From Mesoflavibacter sp037029465 (GTDB lineage Bacteria; Bacteroidota; Bacteroidia; Flavobacteriales; Flavobacteriaceae), in NCBI RefSeq assembly GCF_037029465.1, contig NZ_JAYMEM010000026.1:1-64000 (forward strand): DNA of 64,000 nucleotides. The letters run 5' to 3'. Both the position numbers and the translations under genes were made by a program. Below are positions 50,217-59,677 of the stretch, one piece after another. Each line of letters begins with the position of its first letter. The stretch's first letter is position 1. A model generated the notes under the pieces. That model made no database searches and was not told the DNA's origin. It saw only the letters and a list, made by a program, of their open reading frames with translations.

Positions 50217-51860
50217 CTAAGACTTTATTTGTAATGATTTTATATAAAAATTGTTGTTAACACTAATTGAAGAATTTGCTGAAGGGATTTTAATAGATTT
50301 CCATTCATTAGTTGGATTGATCCAATGTTCTTTTTCATCAATATTAATTAGTAAAGGTATTTTAAAATGTTCTACAGTGTTTGAAAATCTGAATTTCAGA
50401 GTTTTGTTTTCAATTTTATACTCAAACACAGGAATTATAGTCGTGCGTAAATATTGATTAAAGAAACCTGTTAGGTCTAAACCAGTTTCTTCAGCTAAAA
50501 AATTCTCAATTTGCTGTGTTGTAACAGTTTGATGATAGAATTTTTTATTTAAAGTCCTCAAAATCTGACGCCATTTTTCGTCGTCATTCACCATAGTTCT
50601 TAGGGTATGAAGCATGTTAGCACCTTTGTAATACATGTCTCCAGAGCCTTCATTATTTACGTTGTAATGTCCAATAATAGGTCTGTCGTTTTGTATGCTT
50701 CCTCTGGTTCCAATTACATATTCTGATGCTGCTTGTTTACCATAGTAATAATCTAAAAATAAACTTTCGGAATATGCTGTAAAGCTCTCATGAATCCACA
50801 TGTCTGCAATATCTACATTTGTAATATTGTTAGCAAACCATTCGTGTCCAGCTTCATGAATAATGATAAAATCAAATTTTAATCCCCAACCTGTACCAGA
50901 CAGATCGTTACCTAAATATCCTTTTAAATATTGATTTCCGTAGGTAACAGAACTTTGATGTTCCATGCCTAAATATGGTACTTCAACTAGCTTAAAACTA
51001 TCTTCGTAAAATGGATACGGACCAAACCAATGCTCAAAAGCTTTCATCATTTTTGGAGCATCTGTAAAGTGTGTTTTGGCTTTGTCTAGATTGTAATTTA
51101 GTATATAATAATTCATGTCTAAATCGCCTTTTTCACCTTCATAAACTTCAGAGAAATTAGCGTAATCACCTATGTTAATATTAACTCCGTAATTATTAAT
51201 TGGGTTATTTACAAACCAATTAAATGTAGTAGTGTTTTTATGTTCTTCAACGCTTCTTAGTCTTCCGTTGGATACATCTGTTAATCCTTTTGGGACTTCA
51301 ACACTAATCAACATACTATCTACTTCATCATACATGTGATCTTTATTTGGCCACCAAACACTTGCGCCAAGTCCTTGACAAGATGATGCTATAAAATGAT
51401 TACCATTTTTATCTTTTTTCCAAGAAATACCGCCATCCCAAGGTGCACGAACAGCTTCACGTGGTTGACCTTCGTAATAGGCTACGACGCTATTTACTTC
51501 TCCTATTTTTTGGGTGTTTTTAAGTGTGACAAAATGAGCGTTTCCATCATGTTTAATATTAAGTTGTTCTCCATTTTGAGTGACTTTAGTCAGCTCTAAA
51601 GGCGGTTGCAAATCTATTTGCATGACTTGATATGGTTGTAACACTTTGTATTGAATGGTGTTTTTACCCGAAATTGTTTTGGTTTCTGGTTCTACTTTTA
51701 TATCCAAATGGTAATATGATAAATCCCACCATTCTCGCTCTGGTGTAATGCTTCCGCGCAGCGTATCTTGTCGTGTAAAATTTTTCTTTTTATGAAGTAA
51801 TTGTGCGTGAGATATTGTAAATGCCAAACAGCAAATAGCAAAGGTGAAAATTGATTTCAT
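50217..51860 (-). CDS. M1 family aminopeptidase
   Basis: 547 aa. Signal peptide 1-19. Zinc site HEAGH (335-339) with the third ligand Glu358 18 residues later (WIHESF). The substrate exopeptidase motif reads YLGMEHQS instead of GAMEN. N-terminal beta saddle (about 40-210). It is shorter than full-length M1 enzymes and lacks the C-terminal helical domain, as in many Bacteroidota. It is a secreted metallopeptidase, probably involved in peptide use. It lies 8 nt after otsAB on the same strand. Confidence 0.9.
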   Translation of the reverse strand: MKSIFTFAICCLAFTISHAQLLHKKKNFTRQDTLRGSITPEREWWDLSYYHLDIKVEPETKTISGKNTIQYKVLQPYQVMQIDLQPPLELTKVTQNGEQLNIKHDGNAHFVTLKNTQKIGEVNSVVAYYEGQPREAVRAPWDGGISWKKDKNGNHFIASSCQGLGASVWWPNKDHMYDEVDSMLISVEVPKGLTDVSNGRLRSVEEHKNTTTFNWFVNNPINNYGVNINIGDYANFSEVYEGEKGDLDMNYYILNYNLDKAKTHFTDAPKMMKAFEHWFGPYPFYEDSFKLVEVPYLGMEHQSSVTYGNQYLKGYLGNDLSGTGWGLKFDFIIIHEAGHEWFANNITNVDIADMWIHESFTAYSESLFLDYYYGKQAASEYVIGTRGSIQNDRPIIGHYNVNNEGSGDMYYKGANMLHTLRTMVNDDEKWRQILRTLNKKFYHQTVTTQQIENFLAEETGLDLTGFFNQYLRTTIIPVFEYKIENKTLKFRFSNTVEHFKIPLLINIDEKEHWINPTNEWKSIKIPSANSSISVNNNFYIKSLQIKS

Positions 51861-51868
51861 TTAATAAA

Positions 51869-54079
51869 TTATTGTTGCGTAAAATTAGCTAATAAATCTC
51901 TGACTTTGTCTGTATCTTTTACGTAATATTTTGCTTTTGTTTTTTTAAAGCCAACTTTTACAGAATAGGTGTTTTCTGGTAAATCTTCAAACATAAATTC
52001 GTCTGTCCAATCATCACCAATAGCAAACACAAAATCGTAATTAGCTTTTGTTAACCAGCGTGAAGTTGCACGACCTTTATTAACGCTACTACTTTTAATT
52101 TCGATGACTTTATTTCCTTTTAAAACAGATAGATCGTTGTTAGATATTAAATGTGTTAAAACTGTATTTAATTCTATAGTTCTTATTTGAGCTAATTCTG
52201 GATCGGCTTTGCGGTAATGCCAAGCTAACGAGTATTTTTTTTGTTCGATAAATGTTCCTGGAGTACGATCTACAAAGGTTTGAAGTATCGGTTGTATGTT
52301 ATCCATCCAGTTAGTTTTTAAGATTTCTAACATTTGCCAATCGTCGTTTTTAGCCTTTAACCATACTCCGTGGTCTGTGATTAGGTTATAAGATTTGTCT
52401 GCAAACCAGTCTTCAAAAGTTTCGCGATCGCGACCACTAACAATAACCACATCTGTATGTTCTGTTTGATTTAATTGGTCTAAAAGTTGTATTAATTTAT
52501 CGTCTGGTTTAGCATCTTGAGGATTGTCTTTAAACCCAACCAAAGTGCCATCATAATCTAAGAATAATAGCTTTCTTTTAGCCTTTTTAAAATCTGAAAT
52601 CATAGTTGCTTGATGGTCTTTATCCATTTTTTTAGCAACAATTGTCTTGCCTATTTTTTTGGTGTCGTTTAAGGATTTCATAAACTCATCTGCCCATTTT
52701 TCTACGCTGTAACGTTGTAGACGTTTTTGAAGAATTTTTATTCTTTTAGATTGCTCTTCAGCAGGCATTTCAATAGCATGTTTTAAAGTATCAGCTAGTT
52801 GTTCGAAGTTATTAGGATTAATAAGTAATGCTTCGTTCATTTCTTTAGATGCGCCAGCCATTTCACTTAAAATCAAAACACCATCTTGGTTAACGCGTGT
52901 TGCAACGTATTCTTTAGCAACAAGATTCATTCCATCTCTTACTGGCGTAATTAATGCAATTTGTGATGAGGTATACAAGTCTATTAAATTATCAAAAGGC
53001 ATAGATCTATAAAAATACCAGATTGGCGTCCAACTAACGGTAGAAAATTCTCCGTTAACACGACCAACAAGTTCGTCTGTTTCTCGTTTCAATTTTTGAT
53101 ATTGAGGCACATCAGAACGCGACGGAACCGCCAACATCACCAACCTTACTTTTTCTTTAAACTGCGGATATTTATTAAGGAAATATTCAAAAGCGCGAAT
53201 ACGATTTGGAATACCTTTGGTGTAATCCATACGGTCTATAGACAAGATTAATTTGGTGTCTGGACCAGCCTGAATATGATCGTCTAATCGTTTTTGAAGC
53301 TCGGATTTTTCAGTATTTGATTGATTTAAATGAGAAAGCGCTGCGTTATGAAATTTTTTGTAATCTATTCCCATTGGGAATGAATCTACCTTAACAACAC
53401 GATCTAAATATGAAATTTCGTTAAACTGAACATCTAATCTTAAAATTCGTTTTACAGAACTTAAAAAGTGACGCTCATAATCATACGTATGAAATCCTAA
53501 AAGATCGGCACCAAGCATACCGTGCAGCAATTCTTCACGCCAAGGAAACGTTCTAAAAATTTCATAAGACGGATAAGGAATATGTAAAAAGAAACCAATG
53601 GTCGTATTTGGTTTTTTGTCTTTGATAAGCTTTGGCAGTAACAGCAATTGATAATCATGTACCCAAACTGTGTCACCATCTTCGATATTGTCTAAAACAA
53701 CATCTGCAAATTTTTGATTAACGGTTTTATAAGCTTCCCATTGGTCGTTGTCAAACTCGGTATATTCCATAAAATAATGAAATAAAGGCCAAAGGGTTTT
53801 GTTGCTAAATCCGAAGTAAAAATTGTCTACATCATCTTGTGTTAACGGTACAGTAGCACATTTTGCTTTAGTAACTTCTTTATTAACTTGATTAGACAAG
53901 TCTTTATTTAACTCTTCTTCGGTCAATCCTGACCAACCAATCCAAATACCATTCCCTTCTTCATGAACCGATTTTAAACCTGTAGCTAATCCGCCAACAC
54001 TAGGTTTTATGTTTAAAGTATTATTTTCAATTTTGACTTGTAAAGGAAGACGATTAGAAACAATAATTGTTTTATTCAT
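51869..54079 (-). CDS. otsAB: Bifunctional trehalose-6-phosphate synthase/phosphatase
   Basis: 736 aa fusion. Residues 1-475 are a GT20 synthase (GGLATGLKSV at 29-38, WVHDYQLLLLP at 139-149, DRMDYTKGIPNR at 282-293, RDGMNLVAKEYVA at 381-393). Residues 500-736 are a HAD-type phosphatase with FLDYDGTL (506-513; nucleophile Asp508). It makes trehalose from UDP-glucose and glucose-6-phosphate without releasing the phosphate intermediate to other enzymes. Divergent from a GH15 gene, which may hydrolyse trehalose. Confidence 0.94.
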   Translation of the reverse strand: MNKTIIVSNRLPLQVKIENNTLNIKPSVGGLATGLKSVHEEGNGIWIGWSGLTEEELNKDLSNQVNKEVTKAKCATVPLTQDDVDNFYFGFSNKTLWPLFHYFMEYTEFDNDQWEAYKTVNQKFADVVLDNIEDGDTVWVHDYQLLLLPKLIKDKKPNTTIGFFLHIPYPSYEIFRTFPWREELLHGMLGADLLGFHTYDYERHFLSSVKRILRLDVQFNEISYLDRVVKVDSFPMGIDYKKFHNAALSHLNQSNTEKSELQKRLDDHIQAGPDTKLILSIDRMDYTKGIPNRIRAFEYFLNKYPQFKEKVRLVMLAVPSRSDVPQYQKLKRETDELVGRVNGEFSTVSWTPIWYFYRSMPFDNLIDLYTSSQIALITPVRDGMNLVAKEYVATRVNQDGVLILSEMAGASKEMNEALLINPNNFEQLADTLKHAIEMPAEEQSKRIKILQKRLQRYSVEKWADEFMKSLNDTKKIGKTIVAKKMDKDHQATMISDFKKAKRKLLFLDYDGTLVGFKDNPQDAKPDDKLIQLLDQLNQTEHTDVVIVSGRDRETFEDWFADKSYNLITDHGVWLKAKNDDWQMLEILKTNWMDNIQPILQTFVDRTPGTFIEQKKYSLAWHYRKADPELAQIRTIELNTVLTHLISNNDLSVLKGNKVIEIKSSSVNKGRATSRWLTKANYDFVFAIGDDWTDEFMFEDLPENTYSVKVGFKKTKAKYYVKDTDKVRDLLANFTQQ

Positions 54080-54158
54080 AAGGGTTTGCTTTGGTTTAAA
54101 GTTAAGATTTTCGTTAATTTAATGAAAAATTGATTGAAAACATTATAAAACAAAAGAT

Positions 54159-55964
54159 TTGGGAAATAATTTAGATTACGGAATTGTAGGAAATTGTAGA
54201 AGTGCAGCATTAATATCAAAAACAGGATCTGTAGATTGGTGTTGCTTGCCAGAATTTGATTCGTCATCTGTTTTTGCTAAACTTTTAGATGAAAAAATTG
54301 GTGGTCACTTTTCTATTAATGTAGATGAAAGTTATACAATTAATCAATTTTACATTGATAAAACAAATATCTTGGTTACTAGATTTAGTAATGGTATGGA
54401 TGTTTTTGAAGTGCATGATTTTATGCCAAGATTTCATAAGCAAGACGGAACTTATTATTATCCACCAGAATTAGTAAGATATTTTAAACATATTTCAGGT
54501 AAACCTACATTTACAGTGGATTATAACCCAAAATTAGAGTATGCTAAAGGTAAAACAGAAATTTACGTAAAAGATGATTTTATAGCTAGCCTAACTCATG
54601 GTGAAAAGTTTGATACGCTTTTTTTATATACGTCATTTGATAAAAATGCAATTGTAGATAAAAAAGAAATTACTTTAACCGAAGACGGTTACTTTTTAGT
54701 CGGTTACAACGAAAAGATTTTTAATCCGACAGTAGAAAGTATTTATCTAGATCACCAACGTACCAAAGTATATTGGTTAAATTGGATAGATAAAACACCA
54801 AAATATAATATGTATAACGCACAAATTTTACGCAGTGCATTAACATTAAAATTATTATCCTACGATAAATCTGGTGCTGTACTTGCAGCAGCAACGACTT
54901 CTTTACCAGAAACAATAGGTGAAGTAAGAAACTGGGATTACCGTTTTTGCTGGATTAGAGATGCATCTATGGTGATAAAAGTAGTATCACAATTAGGTCA
55001 TAAAAATATGGCTAAACGCTACTTAAATTTTATTATCGATTTGATTCCTGATAAAGATGAAAAACTGCAAATCATGTATGGAATCAATAAGGAGAAAAAG
55101 TTAACCGAGTATAGTTTAGATCATTTAAGCGGTTATAAAGATTCTAAACCTGTGCGTGTTGGTAATGCTGCTTATAAGCAAAAACAAAATGATATTTATG
55201 GTATTTTAATGGATGTAATCCATCAGCAATTTGTGTCTTTTTCTTTAGACATAGAAAATACCGAAGAACTTTGGACAATTACTAAAGGAATTGTTTGGGT
55301 AGTAAACAAACACTGGAAAGAACCAGATAAAGGAATTTGGGAATTTAGAGGTGAGGATAGGCATTTTACGTTTTCTAAAGTGTTATGTTGGGTTGCTATA
55401 GATCGTGCTATTAAAGTTGCTGAAATACTGAATAAATACCATAAAGCAAATAAATGGAAAATTATTAAAGAAGAAATTAAAAATGACATTATGAGTAATG
55501 CTTGGAGTGATACTGCTAATGCATTTACACAAGCTTATGGTGTAGAAGATTTAGATGCGTCTGTATTATTAATGGAACCTTATGGATTTATAGATGCTAA
55601 AGACCCAAAATATGTTAGCACAGTTAACGCAATAGAAAGAGAGTTAAGTAACGACGGATTACTTTATAGATATAAAAATAAAGACGATTTTGGTTTACCA
55701 TCATCATCATTTACAATTTGTACGTTCTGGTTTATAAACAGTTTGTATAAAATAGGCGAGGAGGAAAAAGCTAAAGCTATGTTTGATAAACTATTATCTT
55801 ACAGTAATCATTTAGGATTGTTTAGTGAGGATATAGACTTTAAAACAAAACGATTGTTAGGTAATTTCCCGCAAGCATATTCTCATTTAGCTTTAATTGA
55901 AACAGCGATTAACTTGTCTAATGTTACAACAGATGAAAAAGTAAAAAGTAGTATAGCTAATTAA
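54159..55964 (+). CDS. Glycoside hydrolase family 15 protein (glucoamylase/trehalase-like)
   Basis: 601 aa. N-terminal beta-sandwich (about 1-215; DYGIVGNCRSAALISKTGSV) and an (alpha/alpha)6 barrel (about 220-590) with ETIGEVRNWDYRFCWIRDAS (251-270). Starts with TTG at 54159: a stop closes the frame at 54135 and no ATG occurs before the conserved N-terminus. GH15 enzymes split alpha-glucosidic bonds; bacterial members next to otsA genes include trehalases. It is divergent from otsAB (79 nt), so synthesis and breakdown of trehalose could be jointly controlled. Substrate inferred. Confidence 0.87.
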   Translation: MGNNLDYGIVGNCRSAALISKTGSVDWCCLPEFDSSSVFAKLLDEKIGGHFSINVDESYTINQFYIDKTNILVTRFSNGMDVFEVHDFMPRFHKQDGTYYYPPELVRYFKHISGKPTFTVDYNPKLEYAKGKTEIYVKDDFIASLTHGEKFDTLFLYTSFDKNAIVDKKEITLTEDGYFLVGYNEKIFNPTVESIYLDHQRTKVYWLNWIDKTPKYNMYNAQILRSALTLKLLSYDKSGAVLAAATTSLPETIGEVRNWDYRFCWIRDASMVIKVVSQLGHKNMAKRYLNFIIDLIPDKDEKLQIMYGINKEKKLTEYSLDHLSGYKDSKPVRVGNAAYKQKQNDIYGILMDVIHQQFVSFSLDIENTEELWTITKGIVWVVNKHWKEPDKGIWEFRGEDRHFTFSKVLCWVAIDRAIKVAEILNKYHKANKWKIIKEEIKNDIMSNAWSDTANAFTQAYGVEDLDASVLLMEPYGFIDAKDPKYVSTVNAIERELSNDGLLYRYKNKDDFGLPSSSFTICTFWFINSLYKIGEEEKAKAMFDKLLSYSNHLGLFSEDIDFKTKRLLGNFPQAYSHLALIETAINLSNVTTDEKVKSSIAN

Positions 55965-55972
55965 ATAAACAA

Positions 55973-56002
55973 AAAAAGGACTTCAAATTTGAAGTCCTTT
56001 TT
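55973..56002. terminator. Bidirectional terminator
   Basis: GGACTTCAAA (55978-55987) and TTTGAAGTCC (55988-55997) form a perfect palindrome with A and T runs, between convergent genes ending at 55964 and 56005. Confidence 0.9.
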
Positions 56003-56004
56003 TA

Positions 56005-57336
56005 TTATCTAAATACCTTATTAGGAAAAACAACGGGACTTTCAAAACCATCTTTTCCTACAGCAGCAATCCCAAAAAAGAAGTTGTCTATAACAATACC
56101 TTCTAAAGTAAATACTGATACATCACCTACATATCTACTGTAATCCCAAGTAGGAGAAGTTGTGTCTCTCCAATATATTTTATAGCCAACAGCACCTTCA
56201 ACTTTATCCCATTTAAATTTAGCAGAAGGTTCTACAATACCACCAATAGCAACGTTTTTTGGAGCTGGCGGTGCAGAAGCTAAACTAGCCATATTTATTG
56301 CGTTAACAGCAGTTAGTTTTTTAGCATATTCAAAATTAACGTGTTCAATTACATCACCATATTTAATTCCGTTTTCCTCACGTATATCTTGATGTTGCTG
56401 ATTATAATTTTCATGCGCTTCCATAATTCTAATTCCTGCAAAACCTAAATCGTTAAAAGGTCTGTGATGTCCGCCACGACCAAAACGGTCTAATCTGTAA
56501 ACCATCATAGGATTCATTTCTGGCATATATGTCTTCACCGTTTTGTGTACATATCTAGCCAATTGTCTTGATATTCCGTCAACTTCACCACCATAAAAGC
56601 GTCTAAGTTGTCTTTCTCTTTCTGTTTCGTTTGCAGGAACAGGTTCAGAAAAAATTCTAAAAGTACGATTGTCTATTACGCCATCAACACCTTTAATATT
56701 TCCTATCATGTCATTGTTAAGAATACCAATAATATCCCAATTGTTTTCTTTAGCATATTTAGCTAAACCACTACCTCCAAAAAGACCTTGTTCTTCACCA
56801 GAAAGACCTACATAAACAATACTGCTTTCAAATTGATAATTAGATAGGACTCTTGCAGCTTCAATGGTTCCTGCCATACCAGATGCATTATCATTTGCTC
56901 CTGGAGCGTCTGTGGTAAAGTCCATAGTATCACTAGCTCTAGAGTCTATGTCTCCACTCATTATAATATATCTATTTGGGTATTTTGTGCCTTTTTGAAT
57001 AGCAACAACATTAACAACCCAAGCATCATGTGGTACACGATTATTACCTTCTTTAGTTACGAAATCTTTTTGATAAAAAACATCAAGACAGTTATTACAG
57101 TTTTTAGAAATTGATTCAAATTCAGATTTTATCCAACGTCTTGCGGCTCCAATTCCTCTAGTATCAGAAATAGTATCACTAAACGTATTTCTTGTTCCAA
57201 AATCTACTAATGTTTGTGTATCTTTCTCTATTCGTTTTGCTGAAACAGAATCGATAATATCATAAATCTTTTGGCTAGTTTGACCTAACGAAATGTAAGC
57301 AAAGAATAGTAGTGGGAGAATGATTAGTCTTTTCAT
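56005..57336 (-). CDS. M28 family metallopeptidase with C-terminal fibronectin-like domain
   Basis: 443 aa. Signal peptide 1-18 (AYISLGQ). M28 domain about 35-340, with zinc-site motifs GDIDSRASDTMD (128-139), GANDNASG (146-153) and GLSGEEQGLFGG (177-188). A fibronectin type III-like domain closes the protein (about 355-443). Secreted or periplasmic peptidase, probably an aminopeptidase. Cys80 and Cys83 may pair. Monocistronic. Confidence 0.88.
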   Translation of the reverse strand: MKRLIILPLLFFAYISLGQTSQKIYDIIDSVSAKRIEKDTQTLVDFGTRNTFSDTISDTRGIGAARRWIKSEFESISKNCNNCLDVFYQKDFVTKEGNNRVPHDAWVVNVVAIQKGTKYPNRYIIMSGDIDSRASDTMDFTTDAPGANDNASGMAGTIEAARVLSNYQFESSIVYVGLSGEEQGLFGGSGLAKYAKENNWDIIGILNNDMIGNIKGVDGVIDNRTFRIFSEPVPANETERERQLRRFYGGEVDGISRQLARYVHKTVKTYMPEMNPMMVYRLDRFGRGGHHRPFNDLGFAGIRIMEAHENYNQQHQDIREENGIKYGDVIEHVNFEYAKKLTAVNAINMASLASAPPAPKNVAIGGIVEPSAKFKWDKVEGAVGYKIYWRDTTSPTWDYSRYVGDVSVFTLEGIVIDNFFFGIAAVGKDGFESPVVFPNKVFR

Positions 57337-57365
57337 TTTTCTAATTTTTCTCTAAAATACTAAAA

Positions 57366-57400
57366 TAAAAAAGCTGATTCAAATACTTGAATCAGCCTTT
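57366..57400 (-). terminator. Terminator of the fad operon
   Basis: GCTGATTCAA (57373-57382) pairs with TTGAATCAGC (57387-57396). On the minus strand a T-run follows. It lies about 32 nt beyond the fadE stop. Confidence 0.85.
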
Positions 57401-57431
57401 TCGAAATTAAAACTAAAACTCACTTAAATTC

Positions 57432-59240
57432 TTAGAAACAATATTTGTTTTCTTCTTTTATTTTTTCGGCAATCTCATTGCGTAAGTCTACAATATCTGG
57501 ATAGTTTTGGTACTTAGTAAAACGCTTAAGTCCCATTAACATCATACGTTGTTCATCACCTTCAGCGAAAGAAATAATGCTTTCTTTTCCTTTTTTCTCT
57601 ATAGTTTCTACAGCGTGATATAAGTATAATTTAGACATTGCGATTTGCGCAGATTGTGCGTCTTCACCAAAACGTTTTGCGTTTTTCTCTGTACGTAAAA
57701 TTGCAGATTCTGCCATGTAGATTTCAATTAAAATATCTGCAGCAGCAACTAGTAATTGTTGGTGTTGCTCTAGATCTGGTCCAAATTTTTGCACCGCAGC
57801 ACCAGCAACCATTAAGAAGGTTTTCTTAAGTTTTGCAATCATTTCTTTTTCTTCAGAAAATAACTCAGAATAATCTGGTGTATCAAAAGATGGAATACCC
57901 ATTAATTCTTCTTGAACTTTCATTGCAGGACCTAATAAATCTACGTGACCTTTCATTGCTTTTTTAACCAACATACCTACAGAAAGCATACGGTTAATTT
58001 CGTTTGTTCCTTCATAGATACGTGCAATACGTGCGTCTCTCCAAGCAGCTTCCATTGGTGTTTCTTCAGAGAATCCCATTCCTCCGAAAATTTGGATACC
58101 TTCATCAGCACAGTTTTGTACGTCTTCAGATACAGCTACTTTTAAAATAGAACACTCGATAGCGTATTCTTCTACACCTTTAAGTTCTGCTTCTTGGTGT
58201 GAGTTTCCTGCTTCAACACGTAAAGCAATACGGTCTTCGATGTTTTTAGAAGCTCTGTAAGTTGCAGATTCTCCAACGTACGTGTTAGTTGTCATTTCGG
58301 CTAACTTAATTTTTATAGCACCAAAATCTGCGATAGGTGTTTTAAACTGTTTACGCTCGTTTGCATATTGAACAGCAGTAGTTGTGATACGTCTTTGCGA
58401 ATCTAAACAAGCAGCAGCTAATTTGATACGACCAACGTTTAGGGCATTCATTGCAATTTTAAAACCTTCTCCACGACCAGCTAACATATTTTCTACAGGA
58501 ACTTCAGTATCGTTAAAGAATACTTGACGTGTTGAACTTGCACGGATACCTAATTTATGCTCTTCTTCACCTAAAGTGATTCCGTTAGGATTGTTTTTAT
58601 CATATTCTACAATAAAACCAGTAATGTTTTTATCCTCTTCAATTCTAGCAAAAACAATCATTAAGTTACAGAATCCTGCGTTAGAAATCCACATTTTCTG
58701 TCCGTTGATTTTGTATGTTTTTCCGTCAGTAGAAAGCTCTGCAGTAGTTTTTCCAGAATTAGCATCAGATCCAGCGCCAGGTTCTGTTAAACAATAAGCA
58801 CCAAACCATTCGCCAGAAGCTAATTTTGGCACATATTTTTGTTTTTGTTCTTCGGTACCATAAAGTGTAATTGGCATTGTACCAATACCTGTGTGTGCAC
58901 CAAAAGCAGTACTAAAAGATCCTGTGCCAGAAGAAATATAGTCACAAGTTAATACCGTAGATACAAATCCCATTCCCATTCCGCCGTAAGCTTCAGGAAC
59001 AGCAACACTTAAAAAGCCCATATCTCCAGCTTTACGCATAACCTCTTCAGTTAACGCGAAGTCTTTAGCTTCAAAACGAGGTTTGTTAGGAATGATTTCT
59101 CGGTCATTAAATTCTTTAACCGATTCTTTCATCATTTGTTGTTCTTCTGAAAAATCTTCAGGTGTGAAAATATCTTCACAGTTTGTTTCTTTTACTAAGA
59201 ATTGACCGCCACGTAGGATGTCTTTTTCTGTTTCTGCCAT
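57432..59240 (-). CDS. fadE: Acyl-CoA dehydrogenase
   Basis: 602 aa. Acyl-CoA dehydrogenase N, middle and C domains (about 25-435) with WFGAYCLTEPGAGSDANSGK, RIYEGTNEINRMLSVGMLVK and the catalytic Glu in the YEGTNE motif; a C-terminal helical extension (440-600) as in the long FadE-type enzymes of Bacillus and Bacteroidota. It oxidises acyl-CoA to 2-enoyl-CoA using FAD. The gene order fadN-fadA-fadE equals the Bacillus subtilis fadNAE operon. It is separated from fadA by an inserted small gene and repeats. Confidence 0.93.
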   Translation of the reverse strand: MAETEKDILRGGQFLVKETNCEDIFTPEDFSEEQQMMKESVKEFNDREIIPNKPRFEAKDFALTEEVMRKAGDMGFLSVAVPEAYGGMGMGFVSTVLTCDYISSGTGSFSTAFGAHTGIGTMPITLYGTEEQKQKYVPKLASGEWFGAYCLTEPGAGSDANSGKTTAELSTDGKTYKINGQKMWISNAGFCNLMIVFARIEEDKNITGFIVEYDKNNPNGITLGEEEHKLGIRASSTRQVFFNDTEVPVENMLAGRGEGFKIAMNALNVGRIKLAAACLDSQRRITTTAVQYANERKQFKTPIADFGAIKIKLAEMTTNTYVGESATYRASKNIEDRIALRVEAGNSHQEAELKGVEEYAIECSILKVAVSEDVQNCADEGIQIFGGMGFSEETPMEAAWRDARIARIYEGTNEINRMLSVGMLVKKAMKGHVDLLGPAMKVQEELMGIPSFDTPDYSELFSEEKEMIAKLKKTFLMVAGAAVQKFGPDLEQHQQLLVAAADILIEIYMAESAILRTEKNAKRFGEDAQSAQIAMSKLYLYHAVETIEKKGKESIISFAEGDEQRMMLMGLKRFTKYQNYPDIVDLRNEIAEKIKEENKYCF

Positions 59241-59248
59241 ATTTTTAT

Positions 59249-59294
59249 AAGATTAAGAGATTCAAGATTCAAGATCCAAGACTTATAAATCAAG
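59249..59294. repeat. CAAGA-type repeat, downstream copy
   Basis: Direct repeats of ATTCAAG/ATCCAAG (AGATTCAAGATTCAAGATCC) ending in AATCAAG; it overlaps the end of the four-helix-bundle gene. Related to the repeats at 59637-59677 and 60884-60932, the former in opposite orientation. Confidence 0.6.
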
Positions 59295-59636
59295 TCTAGA
59301 TTGAAATCCCGAAATCATTTTTTGTATTTGTTTTATTTGTTGTTCTAATTCTAAAAATTTTTCTTCTGTAATATAGTTTTCATTGAAAGCTACATTTAAT
59401 TGTGTTTCCCATTCGAAAGCAGAACCTAAGCTGTTTTCTAAATAAATATTGAAATGCTTATCAGAGCTTTTACTTGAACCTTCTGAAATATTTGAAGGAA
59501 TAGAAACTGCACTTCGATTCATTTGACTCATTAATCCATAAGTTTCAAATTTTGGGAACATTCTAGTAATTTTATAAGATTCAGAAACTAATTTCATGCT
59601 TTCATTCCAAATTTTTAATTTTTTAAAATTATGCAT
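59283..59636 (-). CDS. Four-helix-bundle protein (23S rRNA IVS type)
   Basis: 117 aa, all alpha. Signature: FKKLKIWNESMKLVSESYKI near the N-terminus, then LMSQMNRSAVSIPSNISEGS (residues 35-54). The family is encoded in 23S rRNA intervening sequences of some bacteria and related proteins (Avd) serve diversity-generating retroelements, but neither is present here. It sits inside the fad operon between fadA and fadE, flanked by CAAGA repeats, which suggests insertion as a small mobile unit. It keeps the operon's strand. Function unknown. Confidence 0.88.
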   Translation of the reverse strand: MHNFKKLKIWNESMKLVSESYKITRMFPKFETYGLMSQMNRSAVSIPSNISEGSSKSSDKHFNIYLENSLGSAFEWETQLNVAFNENYITEEKFLELEQQIKQIQKMISGFQSRLDL

Positions 59637-59677
59637 CTTCAGGTCTTGTTTCTTGATTCTTAAAATCTTGTCTCTAG
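59637..59677. repeat. CAAGA-type repeat, upstream copy
   Basis: Contains TCTTGTTTCTTGATTCTT and ATCTTGTCTC, the reverse complement type of the downstream copy. It reaches from 1 nt before the four-helix-bundle ATG into the last codon and stop of fadA (59674-59676). Confidence 0.6.

Noticed and set aside
59283..59636. 23S rRNA intervening sequence or a diversity-generating retroelement component
   Set aside because: There is no rRNA, reverse transcriptase or template repeat in the region.
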